Positions 1-7,837 of a stretch of 50,781 nt of DNA are shown piece by piece (position 1 is the stretch's first letter; every line of letters begins with the position of its first letter). The position numbers and the translations under genes were made by a program. Source of the DNA: Alicyclobacillus sendaiensis NBRC 100866. Its GTDB lineage: Bacteria > Bacillota > Bacilli > Alicyclobacillales > Alicyclobacillaceae. The stretch spans positions 1-50,781 of the forward strand of contig NZ_BCRQ01000011.1 in NCBI RefSeq assembly GCF_001552675.1, read 5' to 3'. The notes under the pieces are model-generated. The model was not told the DNA's origin. It did not search any database and saw nothing but the letters and a program-made list of their open reading frames with translations.

Positions 1-12
1 GGAGGAGTCGAT

Positions 13-1341
13 ATGAGACGAAGGAGATGGATGTTGACGGCGAGCGCCGCGGCGGCGCTGGTCCTGGCGGGCTGCGGGACGGCGGCGGCGCAGGGGAGCG
101 CCTCCAACACGGCGCACGCCAATCAGGCAGCCGGGAGCGCCGACTCGAAGCCGGTGGTGACGCTCACCTTCGGCTTCTGGGGTGACGCCAAGGAAGAAGC
201 GGTCACCTTGGCAGCCGTGAAAGCGTTTGAGAAGCTCTATCCGAACATTCACATCCAGACGGAGTTCGGCGGACCGTTCAACCAGTACTTCACGAAGCTT
301 TCGACCGAGGTCGCGGGCGGCAACGCGCCGGACATCATGCAGATGGACTATGACTATATTGATGCCTACGCAAAGGAAGGCCAGTTACTCAACTTAAAGG
401 GGATAAAGGGGATCGACCTATCTACAATCAGCCCGAGTGTGCTGAAGAGTGGTTACTTGGATGGCGGGCTGTATGGAATTCCGAACGCAATTGACTGTTA
501 CAGCGTGATCTATGACCAGAACGCATTTGCGAAGGCAGGATATCATGGACAGCGCGTATCATGGGCGCAATGGGCTACGATACTCGAAAAGGTCCACAAG
601 GTTACAGGAAAGTGGGCTGAAGATGACGACGAGAATTGGCAAACATTCGGTTACTGGGCTCGTCAACATGGTCAGCATCTGTACAATGCTTCGGGAACAA
701 AGCTTGGGTTTACTGAAGGCACGCTTGTCTCATATCTCAACTACTGGGCTAACCTTCGCAAAGTGGGCGCTGTACCGCCGGGGACGGTGACATCGCTCAT
801 TAAACAGGCGGCGGATCCAACGGATCCAATGGTCCCAGGAAAATCTCTTGCTGAAATGACGTGGGATGCATATATTGTTAGCTTCCAAAGTGAGATGACA
901 AAGCCATTGGGCATGGCTTTGCCGCCGGATCAACCAGGGGGGCCGGAGGGGCTCTACCTAAAGCCAAGTCAGTTCTGGAGCATCTACTCCAAGACGAAGT
1001 ACCCGAAGCAGGCGGAACTCTTTGTAAACTTTCTGCTGAACAATATCGCAGCAGGAAAGGCCCTTGGTCTAGATCGAGGAATCCCGGTGTCCTCAACGGT
1101 TCGTGCTGCACTTGAAAAAGCGGGGCTAACACGCGGTGAACAGCAGGAATTTTCCTTGACGGACCAAGCTCTGAAGGTAGCTACTCCAATCGATCCGCCT
1201 CCACCGCAACCGAATAAGGAAATATCGCAGGATTTCGGGAACATGGTCCAAGCTGTGCAATACGGCAAGGAGACGCCGCAGCAAGGCGCCGAGCAGTTCA
1301 TGCAGGAGGCCAACGACCTGCTTCAGAACGGCGGCGAATGA
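13..1341 (+). CDS. ABC transporter sugar-binding lipoprotein
   Basis: Extracytoplasmic solute-binding protein (family 1, carbohydrate type) of an ABC importer, 442 aa. The N-terminus is a lipoprotein signal: Arg-rich start, hydrophobic stretch, then lipobox LAGC with the lipidated Cys at residue 21. The mature part has typical family features such as VTLTFGFWGD and GGNAPDIMQMDYDYI. GGAGGA at 1-6 lies just before the ATG at 13. Two permease genes and a GH28 enzyme follow, so a plant-polysaccharide oligomer is a reasonable substrate guess, but this is inferred from context. Oddity: bases from about 340 to 1260 are much poorer in GC than the ends of the gene and its neighbours (38% at 841-900, against 73% at 3481-3540), which suggests a recombined or imported middle segment. 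Confidence 0.92.
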   Translation: MRRRRWMLTASAAAALVLAGCGTAAAQGSASNTAHANQAAGSADSKPVVTLTFGFWGDAKEEAVTLAAVKAFEKLYPNIHIQTEFGGPFNQYFTKLSTEVAGGNAPDIMQMDYDYIDAYAKEGQLLNLKGIKGIDLSTISPSVLKSGYLDGGLYGIPNAIDCYSVIYDQNAFAKAGYHGQRVSWAQWATILEKVHKVTGKWAEDDDENWQTFGYWARQHGQHLYNASGTKLGFTEGTLVSYLNYWANLRKVGAVPPGTVTSLIKQAADPTDPMVPGKSLAEMTWDAYIVSFQSEMTKPLGMALPPDQPGGPEGLYLKPSQFWSIYSKTKYPKQAELFVNFLLNNIAAGKALGLDRGIPVSSTVRAALEKAGLTRGEQQEFSLTDQALKVATPIDPPPPQPNKEISQDFGNMVQAVQYGKETPQQGAEQFMQEANDLLQNGGE

Positions 1342-1356
1342 CGTCTCCGAGGACAG

Positions 1357-1377
1357 GGCCCGGCGCACCGCCGGGCC
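1357..1377 (+). promoter_or_regulatory. Intercistronic stem-loop between binding protein and permease
   Basis: A perfect GC-rich hairpin (GGCCCGGC paired with GCCGGGCC, plus one more inner G-C pair) lies just after the binding-protein stop. No T-run follows, so it is more likely an mRNA stabiliser or partial attenuator than a full terminator. In known sugar ABC operons such structures let the binding protein be made in excess of the permeases. It also argues that the permease starts at 1401 and not at the ATG that overlaps the stop. Confidence 0.6.
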
Positions 1378-1400
1378 ATTCCGGAAAGCGGGGTGATTCC

Positions 1401-2333
1401 GTGGCTGTGGCAACCACGACCAGCGCAAGCGCGAAGGCGAGGGCCAAGGCGGGGAAGGCCGTGCGCCCGCGCAACGAAAAGGTGGCGTATTTGTTCTTGA
1501 GCCCGTGGATGTTCGGCCTGCTGGTGTTCTCGCTCGGGCCCATCCTGGTCTCGCTGTATCTCTCGTTCACGAACTACAACCTGTTGCAGCCGCCGAAGTG
1601 GATTGGCCTGCAGAATTACGTGCACATGTTCACGCAGAGCCAGCTGTTTGCCACGTCGCTCGTGGACACGCTGGAGTACATCTTAATTTCCGTGCCCATC
1701 AAGATGATCGTCGCCCTCGCCATCGCGCTGCTCTTGAGCCTTGAGGTCAAGGGCATTGGCGTCTACAGGACCGTGTACTACGTCCCCTCGCTCATCGGCA
1801 CGAGCGTCGCCGTTGCGTATCTGTGGCAACAGATGTTCGGGTCCGACGGTCTCATCAACAAGGGCCTGGCGCTCGTCGGCATCCATGGGCCCAATTGGCT
1901 CGCCGAACCGCGCACGGCCCTGTTTACGCTGGCCATGCTGCAGGCCTGGCAGTTCGGTTCGGCGATGATGATCTTCGTAGCGGGTCTGAAGCAGATTCCC
2001 GAATCGCTGTATGAGGCCGCCATCGTGGACGGCGCCGGGCGTCTGTACCGCTTCTTCCGCATCACCCTTCCCATGCTGTCGCCCGTCATCTTTTTCAATC
2101 TCATCATGTCCATCATCAACGGCTTCACGCAGTTCACGCAGGGCTACATCGTCACCGACGGCGGGCCACTCAACGCGACGCTGTTCTTCGCGCTCTACCT
2201 GTACGAGGAGGCGTTCAACTTTCAAAACATGGGTTACGCCTCGGCGCTCGCTTGGTTCCTGCTCGTGTTGGTTGGGGTCCTCACGTTCCTCGTCTTCAAG
2301 TTTGGCAGCCGTTACGTGTATTACGAGTCCTGA
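1401..2333 (+). CDS. Sugar ABC transporter permease (MalF/UgpA type)
   Basis: Inner-membrane subunit of a carbohydrate ABC importer, 310 aa from the GTG at 1401. Several hydrophobic helices are visible, starting with YLFLSPWMFGLLVFSLGPI. The EAA loop that contacts the ATPase reads ESLYEAAIVDGAGRLYRFF followed by ITLP. An in-frame ATG at 1338 overlaps the previous stop and would add 21 residues. I prefer 1401 because those residues would be encoded by a strong hairpin and look non-coding. It pairs with the permease that follows. No ATPase gene is present, so a shared MsmX-like ATPase is likely. Confidence 0.9.
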   Translation: MAVATTTSASAKARAKAGKAVRPRNEKVAYLFLSPWMFGLLVFSLGPILVSLYLSFTNYNLLQPPKWIGLQNYVHMFTQSQLFATSLVDTLEYILISVPIKMIVALAIALLLSLEVKGIGVYRTVYYVPSLIGTSVAVAYLWQQMFGSDGLINKGLALVGIHGPNWLAEPRTALFTLAMLQAWQFGSAMMIFVAGLKQIPESLYEAAIVDGAGRLYRFFRITLPMLSPVIFFNLIMSIINGFTQFTQGYIVTDGGPLNATLFFALYLYEEAFNFQNMGYASALAWFLLVLVGVLTFLVFKFGSRYVYYES

Positions 2334-2350
2334 AGAAAGGAGGCGGCGGC

Positions 2351-3196
2351 ATGACGGGAACGCTGCGCACTCGGCGCGGGATCTTCCTCGCGCACGCCGT
2401 GCTCATCATCATCGGATTTCTCCTCATCTATCCCGTGCTGTGGATGGTGTTTGGCTCGTTCAAGCCGACGAATGAGATCTTTTCGAGCGCGTCGTTTTGG
2501 CCCAGGCACTGGACACTCGCGAACTATCCGCACGGGTGGAATGCCATCCCCGGGCTCCCGTTTGGGACCTTCATCCTCCATTCGCTGCTGGTGTCGTGCC
2601 TGGTGTCCGTGGGCACGGTTCTCTCGTCCGCCATCGTCGCGTTCGGATTCGCGCGCTTCACGTTTCGCGGCAAATCCATTCTGTTTGGCATCATGATGAT
2701 CACCATGATGCTGCCCACACAGGTCACGCTGATCCCGCAGTACGCCATGTTCCACTATCTAGGTTGGATCAACACGTACTACCCGCTCATTGTGCCTGCA
2801 TTCTTTGGTAGTCCGTTCTTCATCTTTCTCATCGTACAGTTCATTCGCGGGCTGCCGAAGGAGCTCGACGAGGCCGCGAAGATCGACGGCTGCAACGCCT
2901 TCACGCTGTTCGTGCGCGTCATCCTGCCACTCATCGTACCGGCGCTCATCACCACGGCCATCTTCAGCTTCATCTGGTGCTGGGATGACTTCTTCTCGCA
3001 GCTGATTTACCTGAACTCCGCGCAGAAGTTCACGGTGCCGCTCGGGCTTGAGTCCTTGGCGAACGCCGTCGCGCAGGAGGAGTGGGGGCCGCTGTTTGCC
3101 ATGTCCACCGTGTCGCTCATTCCGCTCTTCCTCATCTTCTTCTTCCTGCAAAAGTACGTCGTCCGCGGCATCGCCACCACGGGCCTGCGCGGATGA
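2351..3196 (+). CDS. Sugar ABC transporter permease (MalG/UgpE type)
   Basis: Second membrane subunit of the same importer, 281 aa. The start at 2351 is fixed by AAAGGAGG about 7 bases upstream; an open frame extends further up but lies inside the previous gene. The N-terminal helix LIIIGFLLIYPVLWMVFGSF is followed by the FKPTNEIFS segment usual in MalG-type permeases. The EAA motif is ELDEAAKIDGCNAFTLFVR followed by VILP. The C-terminus ends with a charged tail after the last helix. It lies 17 bases after the first permease and 21 bases before the GH28 gene, which fits one operon. Confidence 0.92.
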   Translation: MTGTLRTRRGIFLAHAVLIIIGFLLIYPVLWMVFGSFKPTNEIFSSASFWPRHWTLANYPHGWNAIPGLPFGTFILHSLLVSCLVSVGTVLSSAIVAFGFARFTFRGKSILFGIMMITMMLPTQVTLIPQYAMFHYLGWINTYYPLIVPAFFGSPFFIFLIVQFIRGLPKELDEAAKIDGCNAFTLFVRVILPLIVPALITTAIFSFIWCWDDFFSQLIYLNSAQKFTVPLGLESLANAVAQEEWGPLFAMSTVSLIPLFLIFFFLQKYVVRGIATTGLRG

Positions 3197-3217
3197 CCGC
3201 GAAAGGAGGTGAAATGC

Positions 3218-4744
3218 GTGCACAGGTGGAAACGAGGCGTCTCCGTCGGCGCGAGCCTGGCGCTCGCGGCTGCGGCTGTCACGGGGTGGACCGTCCACGC
3301 GCATGCCGCGCGGGCGGATGATGTGGCCCATCTCGTCGCACAGGCGGGCGATCTCGACGCGTCGCTCGGGCAGCTCTTGCACCAAGCGCCCTTCGCGATG
3401 CCGATGCCCCGCTTGCCGAACATCCTCCCGCGCGTCTACAGTATCACCGAGTTCGGCGCCAAACCGGGGCTGGGCCAGGTCAACACCCAGGCCATCCAGG
3501 CGGCCATCGACGCGGCGAGCCGTGACGGCGGCGGCATCGTCGACATCCCGCCCGGCTACTGGGTGACCGGTCCCATCGTGCTCAAGAGCCACGTCGATCT
3601 CAACGTCGAGTCCGGCGCGCAACTCCAGTTTTCGGGCGATCACGACCTGTATCCCCTCGTCCCGAGCGGGAGCTCGTATGTGGTGCAATCGCCCATCAGC
3701 GCGACGGGCGCGGTGGACGTCGCCATCACGGGTCACGGCGTGATCGACGGCGCCGGCAACACGTGGCGGCCGGTGGAAAAGTCGAAGCTGTCCGCGGGCC
3801 AGTGGAACGCGCTCGTCGCGTCGGGCGGCGTGGTGACGCCGGACGGGAGCACCTGGTGGCCGACGGCGCAGGGCGCCAACGCGCAGGCGTACATCAAGGC
3901 GCACCCCAACATGACCTACCAGGACTACCTGCAGGTGAAGGATTATCTGCGCCCGTACATGGTGTACTTCCAGGGTTGTCAGGGCGTGTGGCTAGAAGGA
4001 GTGACGTTTGAGAACTCGCCGTTTGCCACGGTCAAGGTGAACACCTCGAAGGACGTCGTCATCGACGAGGTGAACATCCGCAACCCGTGGTACGGCCAGA
4101 ACACGGACGGCATCGACGTGTCGGCGGATCAGGACGTCGTGTTGTACCGCGACGTGATCGACACGGGGGACGACGGGATTGCGCTGGAGTCGAGCGGGAA
4201 CGACGCCGCGGGTGTGTTCCATGAACAGGACGTCGTCGTGGCGGACTGCATCGTGCACAACGGCCACAGCGGCTTCGCGGTCGGCAGCTACACGGACGGC
4301 GGCATCCGAGACGTCTGGGTGACGGGCGACGTGTACGACGGCACGGAGTCGGGGCTTCGCTTCAAGAGCGGCGTCGGCAAGGGCGGGCTGGTGGAAGACA
4401 TCGAGATGGATCACATCGTGATGCGGGACATCAGCGGCGCCGCCATCACGTTTGACGACGGCTACGTGGACAACGGCGCGGACACGTCGTCGCTTCAGGC
4501 GCCCGGCCCGAACTCGTACGTGCCGCAGTTTGAGAACATGACCATCGCCGACGTGACCTGCGAATACGCGGGCCAGTCCCTCTACATGAACGGGCTGCCG
4601 AATGCGCCCATCTCGAACATCACGCTGCAAAACGTGAGCATCACCGCCAACCAACCGCCGCAGATTCAGAACACCTCGAACCTTGTGGAGAATCAGGTGC
4701 AGATCCAGTCGGGCGTGACCATGCTCGGCGAGATCCCGCACTAA
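3218..4744 (+). CDS. Secreted glycoside hydrolase family 28 (polygalacturonase-like)
   Basis: Predicted exported pectin-type glycosidase, 508 aa. The start is GTG 3218, six bases after AAAGGAGGTG; a GTG at 3209 is too close to the site. A signal peptide is present (HRWKRG, hydrophobic core, cleavage near AHAARA). After YSITEFGAKPG begins a right-handed beta-helix with the four GH28 motifs: NTDG with Asp297, DTGDDG with Asp318 and Asp319, GHSG with His350, and RFK at 381-383. The three Asp are the expected catalytic residues, and His350 and Lys383 the substrate contacts. The exact substrate (polygalacturonan, xylogalacturonan or rhamnogalacturonan) cannot be read from sequence. It is the last gene of the importer operon, so it may release the oligomer that is imported. 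Confidence 0.88.
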   Translation: MHRWKRGVSVGASLALAAAAVTGWTVHAHAARADDVAHLVAQAGDLDASLGQLLHQAPFAMPMPRLPNILPRVYSITEFGAKPGLGQVNTQAIQAAIDAASRDGGGIVDIPPGYWVTGPIVLKSHVDLNVESGAQLQFSGDHDLYPLVPSGSSYVVQSPISATGAVDVAITGHGVIDGAGNTWRPVEKSKLSAGQWNALVASGGVVTPDGSTWWPTAQGANAQAYIKAHPNMTYQDYLQVKDYLRPYMVYFQGCQGVWLEGVTFENSPFATVKVNTSKDVVIDEVNIRNPWYGQNTDGIDVSADQDVVLYRDVIDTGDDGIALESSGNDAAGVFHEQDVVVADCIVHNGHSGFAVGSYTDGGIRDVWVTGDVYDGTESGLRFKSGVGKGGLVEDIEMDHIVMRDISGAAITFDDGYVDNGADTSSLQAPGPNSYVPQFENMTIADVTCEYAGQSLYMNGLPNAPISNITLQNVSITANQPPQIQNTSNLVENQVQIQSGVTMLGEIPH

Positions 4745-4761
4745 GAGACAGAAGACCAGGC

Positions 4762-4797
4762 AAAAGGCCGAGTCGCACCGGCGCGCTCGGCCTTTTT
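4762..4797 (+). terminator. Rho-independent terminator after the GH28 gene
   Basis: AAAAGGCCGAG pairs with CTCGGCCTTTTT across a 13-base loop and ends in a T-run, 17 bases after the stop codon. The same stem AAGGCCGAG/CTCGGCCTT recurs at 24676-24724. Confidence 0.85.
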
Positions 4798-4861
4798 GGC
4801 GGCGCGCCCACCCCCAATTCGCATCCGAAGGGCGCGCAGCGCTCACAGCCCCAGGGAAAGC

Positions 4862-5589
4862 TCACTTCACGTGAATGAAGGTCACGAGCCCTCCCATCAT
4901 GTCCACCTCGTCGTCCGGATTCATCATGTGATCGAGAATATGGCAGTGAAACATCCAATCGCCGCGCACGTCGGCCACAAATTCGACATCGGCCGTCTCC
5001 CCCGGCGCGATGGCGAGCACGTTCATGGGGCGGGGCTTGGGCAGCGGCCGGCCGTCCTCGGCCAGCAGCCAAAACGTCGTCTCGTGCACGTGCATGGCGT
5101 GGTAGCACATGCCGCTCTCGTACAGATGGGTGCCCACCATGTCCGGCGTGACGGTGAAGCGGTACACACCTTCGCCGCCAGGCGGGATGGGGCGCTGGGT
5201 CACGCCGCCAATGCCAAGCTGAGAGGCCGGCAGAGGCAGTCCTGGGAAGTTGAGCGTGGTCGGCTCGTTCAGCTCGTTTTTCAGCACGATTTGATCCCGC
5301 CGGGCAGGATGCGCGGCTTAAGCGCCACCTCGTTCATGAGGTTGACAGCGTCACGGTCTTCTTGTAGGATTTGGGCATTCGTCAGAACGGGCGGGGGCGT
5401 GGACAGCGGTTCATCGTCGCCCGTAACATTTTGCGTGGCCGCGCTGTTCTCTACAGCCATGGAGGCTGTGCCGCTCGCCATCTGCGCGTCGGCGTGGTGT
5501 AGCGCCGCCTCGGCGATGCCCGCCAGAGAAGCGGTCACAAAGCTCCAGACGGCCGCCCAAACGGCGCGGCGCAGGCGTTGGTTTCGCAC
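4862..5589 (-). pseudogene. Decayed multicopper oxidase
   Basis: Remnant of an exported cupredoxin-type copper oxidase. Reading leftward from a GTG at 5589 (site GAGGGGG, 8 bases away), a signal-peptide-like N-terminus runs to a stop at about 5282, after LPGGIKSC. A second frame then continues the family sequence: VLKNELNEPTT, GGVTQRPIPPGG, and finally the C-terminal copper motif HCHILDHM. The first-domain ligand motif, normally HWHG, reads NFPG, and the usual YHSH position reads YESG, running directly into the C-terminal MHVH segment. So there is a frameshift with missing sequence near 5285 and a large internal deletion near 5110. Type 2/3 copper sites cannot form. A short functional derivative is unlikely but not excluded. 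Confidence 0.75.
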
Positions 5590-5692
5590 GTGACAGACCC
5601 CCTCGCAATTCTCTGAGGGTATGATGAAGTCTGCATATGAAGAAAGGGTCGCGTTTTTGTGAACGCCACGTAAAAATTGAGGAGGACAAAAC

Positions 5693-5923
5693 ATGTGGTG
5701 GCTCCGGGGATTTGGGGCGTCGCATGCGTTTTCGCGAGGATTCTTCTCTCACGGCTATGGGTACGGCTACGGCGGCTATGGGCTCGGGCACATGTTTGTG
5801 AACGGGCTCGTGCACGGGCTCGGCTTCGGCATTGGCTACGGCATCGCGCGCCACATTCCGTTCACACTCCTTCTCCTCATCGCCGTCGTTGCGCTCGTTT
5901 GGTGGCTTGCGCGCAGGCGGTGA
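5693..5923 (+). CDS. Small Gly/Tyr-rich membrane protein
   Basis: A 76-residue protein that I cannot assign to a named family. The start ATG is 7 bases after a GAGGAGG-like site. Residues about 19-50 are rich in Gly, Tyr, Phe and His (SHGYGYGYGGYGLGH, then HGLGFGIGYGIAR). One membrane helix follows (FTLLLLIAVVALVWWLA) and a basic end ARRR, which suggests the C-terminus is cytoplasmic. It is transcribed away from the copper-oxidase remnant. A Gly/Tyr tail of similar composition ends the small protein at 48947-49306. Confidence 0.75.
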   Translation: MWWLRGFGASHAFSRGFFSHGYGYGYGGYGLGHMFVNGLVHGLGFGIGYGIARHIPFTLLLLIAVVALVWWLARRR

Positions 5924-5926
5924 GAT

Positions 5927-5950
5927 GGCCCCAGCCGAGGAGCTGGGGCC
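5927..5950. terminator. Hairpin between convergent genes
   Basis: Perfect 9-bp inverted repeat GGCCCCAGC/GCTGGGGCC with a 6-base loop, just after the stop of the small membrane protein and facing the end of the oligopeptidase gene. There is no clear T-run on either side, so its use as a two-way terminator is an inference. Confidence 0.5.
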
Positions 5951-6004
5951 CATCGAGGTGAGCCGTGCGGTGCTTGCGTCGCGAGGAGCAGCCTTCGTGG
6001 GACA

Positions 6005-7708
6005 TCACGATGGAAGGCGAGCTTCGAGCTGCGCGAGCGCGTCCTGAATGCGCGGCACCTCGTCCGCCAGCGTGGATTCGTCGAACGGCGAGCGGAGCCC
6101 CGCTTCGCCGACCAATTCCAGGAACGAGCGGCTGCCGCCCAGGCTGCAGAGCCGGAGGTACGACGCCCACGCCTTGGTCGGATCGTCCTGCATCCACAGG
6201 AAGTACTGCAGCGCGCACACCTGCGCCAGCGCGTAGTCGATGTAGTAGAACGGGTAGTTGTAGATGTGGAGCTGCCGTTGCCACAGGCCGCCTTCCTGAA
6301 GGTACGGCAGTCCTTCGTAAAACTCGTCGCTCCGGTTCAGGTAGATGCGCTCGAGTTCCCGCCACTTGGCCTTGCGCTCGGCAGGCGTCATCCCTGGATG
6401 CTCGTACACGGCGTGCTGGAATTCGTCGACCGCCGCCATATAGGCAATCGATACCACCGAATCCGCGAGGTGCGTGTAGAAGAACTTATCCGCGTTTTCC
6501 TGGAAGAAAAGCGGCATCCATTTCCACGTGAAGAACTCCATGCTCATCGAGTCGATCTCGGCCGCTTCCGCCGTCGGGAAGAAGTACTCGGGCAGCTTCA
6601 TGTCGCGCGACTGGTAGGCCTGAAAGGCGTGCCCAGCCTCGTGCGTGAGGACCGTGACGTCGCCCAAGGTTCCGTTGAAGTTGGCGAAGATGAAAGGCGC
6701 TTTGTGGTTCGGGATGAACGTGCAATAACCGCCCACGCGCTTGCCCTCGCGGCTCAGCAGATCCATCAGTTCGTGGTCGAGCATGTATTGGAAGAACGCG
6801 TCCGTCTCCGGGGACAGCTCTTGGTACATGCGCCTGCCGTTGGCCAGGATGAAGGCCGGATCGCCCTTTGGCTTGGCGTTGCCGTCTCGGTACCATAGGT
6901 TGACGTCGTAGATGCGCAGGGAGGGGAGGCCGAGGCGCTCCCGCTGTTTCTCGCGGATCTCGGCGGCCAGCGGCACGATGTGCTTGCGAATCGCCTCGCG
7001 GAATGCCTGCGTTTCCTTCGGGCCGTAGTCCGTCCGGCTCATGCGGTCGTAGCCCATCTGGACAAAGTTCTCGTAGCCGAGTTTCTGCGCCATCGCCGTG
7101 CGCATCCGGACGAGATCGTCGTAGATCTCGTCGAAAGCGTCGCTGTGCTCGGCGAAAAAGCCGTACATGGCGCGCACGGCGTTCTCGCGCGTCTCGCGAT
7201 CGGTCGACTCCGTGAACTTGGCCATCTGGCTCAGGTTGTACGTGTCGCCGCCGAACGGAATGCGTGCGCTCGCCACGAGATGGTTGTAGTCCGTCACGCG
7301 GGCATTGACCTTCTGCATGTCCTCCACAATCTCGTCGCCAAACGATCTCGTCTGCACCTCCGCCAGCCGGAACCACTGGCGCCCAAGGCGCTCCTCGAGC
7401 GACCTGCGGTGGGGTGAGGCGATGAGCGCCTTGCGCAGACGCGTCTCCAGCGCCTCGATTTCAGGCGAGGCCTCATCGAAAAACGCTTTCTCTGTCTTGT
7501 AAAACTCGTCCCGCGTGTCGATGGAGTTGCGGATGTACGCGAGCTCGAACATGGTTTGAAAGTCCATGCGCAGTCGGTTCAGGCTCTGCACGGCGTCAAG
7601 CGCCGCCTCGGGCGTCGTGGCGGCCTCGAATTCATCGATGAGCCGCAGCATGTCTCGCTTCACGGTTTCCAAGTCGGGGCGTTGGTACTTCATCTCGGAG
7701 AACTTCAT
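6005..7708 (-). CDS. M3 family oligoendopeptidase (PepF-like)
   Basis: Cytoplasmic zinc metallopeptidase that trims short peptides, 567 aa from the ATG at 7708. GGGAGAGG lies 6 bases upstream; a GTG at 7723 has no good site. The zinc motif HEAGH is at residues 356-360, with Glu357 as the catalytic base. The third ligand is expected in the downstream Glu-rich helix (TAEAAEIDSMSMEFF). Length and the segment GGYCTFIP before the active site fit the M3 oligoendopeptidase F group. It stands alone between a hairpin and a divergent acyl-ACP synthetase gene. No signal peptide is present. Confidence 0.92.
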   Translation of the reverse strand: MKFSEMKYQRPDLETVKRDMLRLIDEFEAATTPEAALDAVQSLNRLRMDFQTMFELAYIRNSIDTRDEFYKTEKAFFDEASPEIEALETRLRKALIASPHRRSLEERLGRQWFRLAEVQTRSFGDEIVEDMQKVNARVTDYNHLVASARIPFGGDTYNLSQMAKFTESTDRETRENAVRAMYGFFAEHSDAFDEIYDDLVRMRTAMAQKLGYENFVQMGYDRMSRTDYGPKETQAFREAIRKHIVPLAAEIREKQRERLGLPSLRIYDVNLWYRDGNAKPKGDPAFILANGRRMYQELSPETDAFFQYMLDHELMDLLSREGKRVGGYCTFIPNHKAPFIFANFNGTLGDVTVLTHEAGHAFQAYQSRDMKLPEYFFPTAEAAEIDSMSMEFFTWKWMPLFFQENADKFFYTHLADSVVSIAYMAAVDEFQHAVYEHPGMTPAERKAKWRELERIYLNRSDEFYEGLPYLQEGGLWQRQLHIYNYPFYYIDYALAQVCALQYFLWMQDDPTKAWASYLRLCSLGGSRSFLELVGEAGLRSPFDESTLADEVPRIQDALAQLEARLPS

Positions 7709-7837
7709 GGCGTCCTCTCCCACTCGTCAGAAATGTTCGTCCGCTCAAGCATATCATAAATGGGCGTATCCGAATGGCGCGAGCCGTGCTACACTGGTGC
7801 CACAAGTGCCCGATTCGAGATGTGATGGGAGATGAAT

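Noticed and set aside
984-1428. Open frames on the minus strand inside the binding-protein gene
   Set aside because: No ribosome sites, and they lie opposite a well-supported lipoprotein gene. High GC makes long antisense frames common throughout this window.
2759-3904. A 381-codon antisense frame across the permease/GH28 junction
   Set aside because: Its composition is Arg/His/Asp/Val-rich, as expected from the complement of GC-rich genes; no family resemblance and no start signal.
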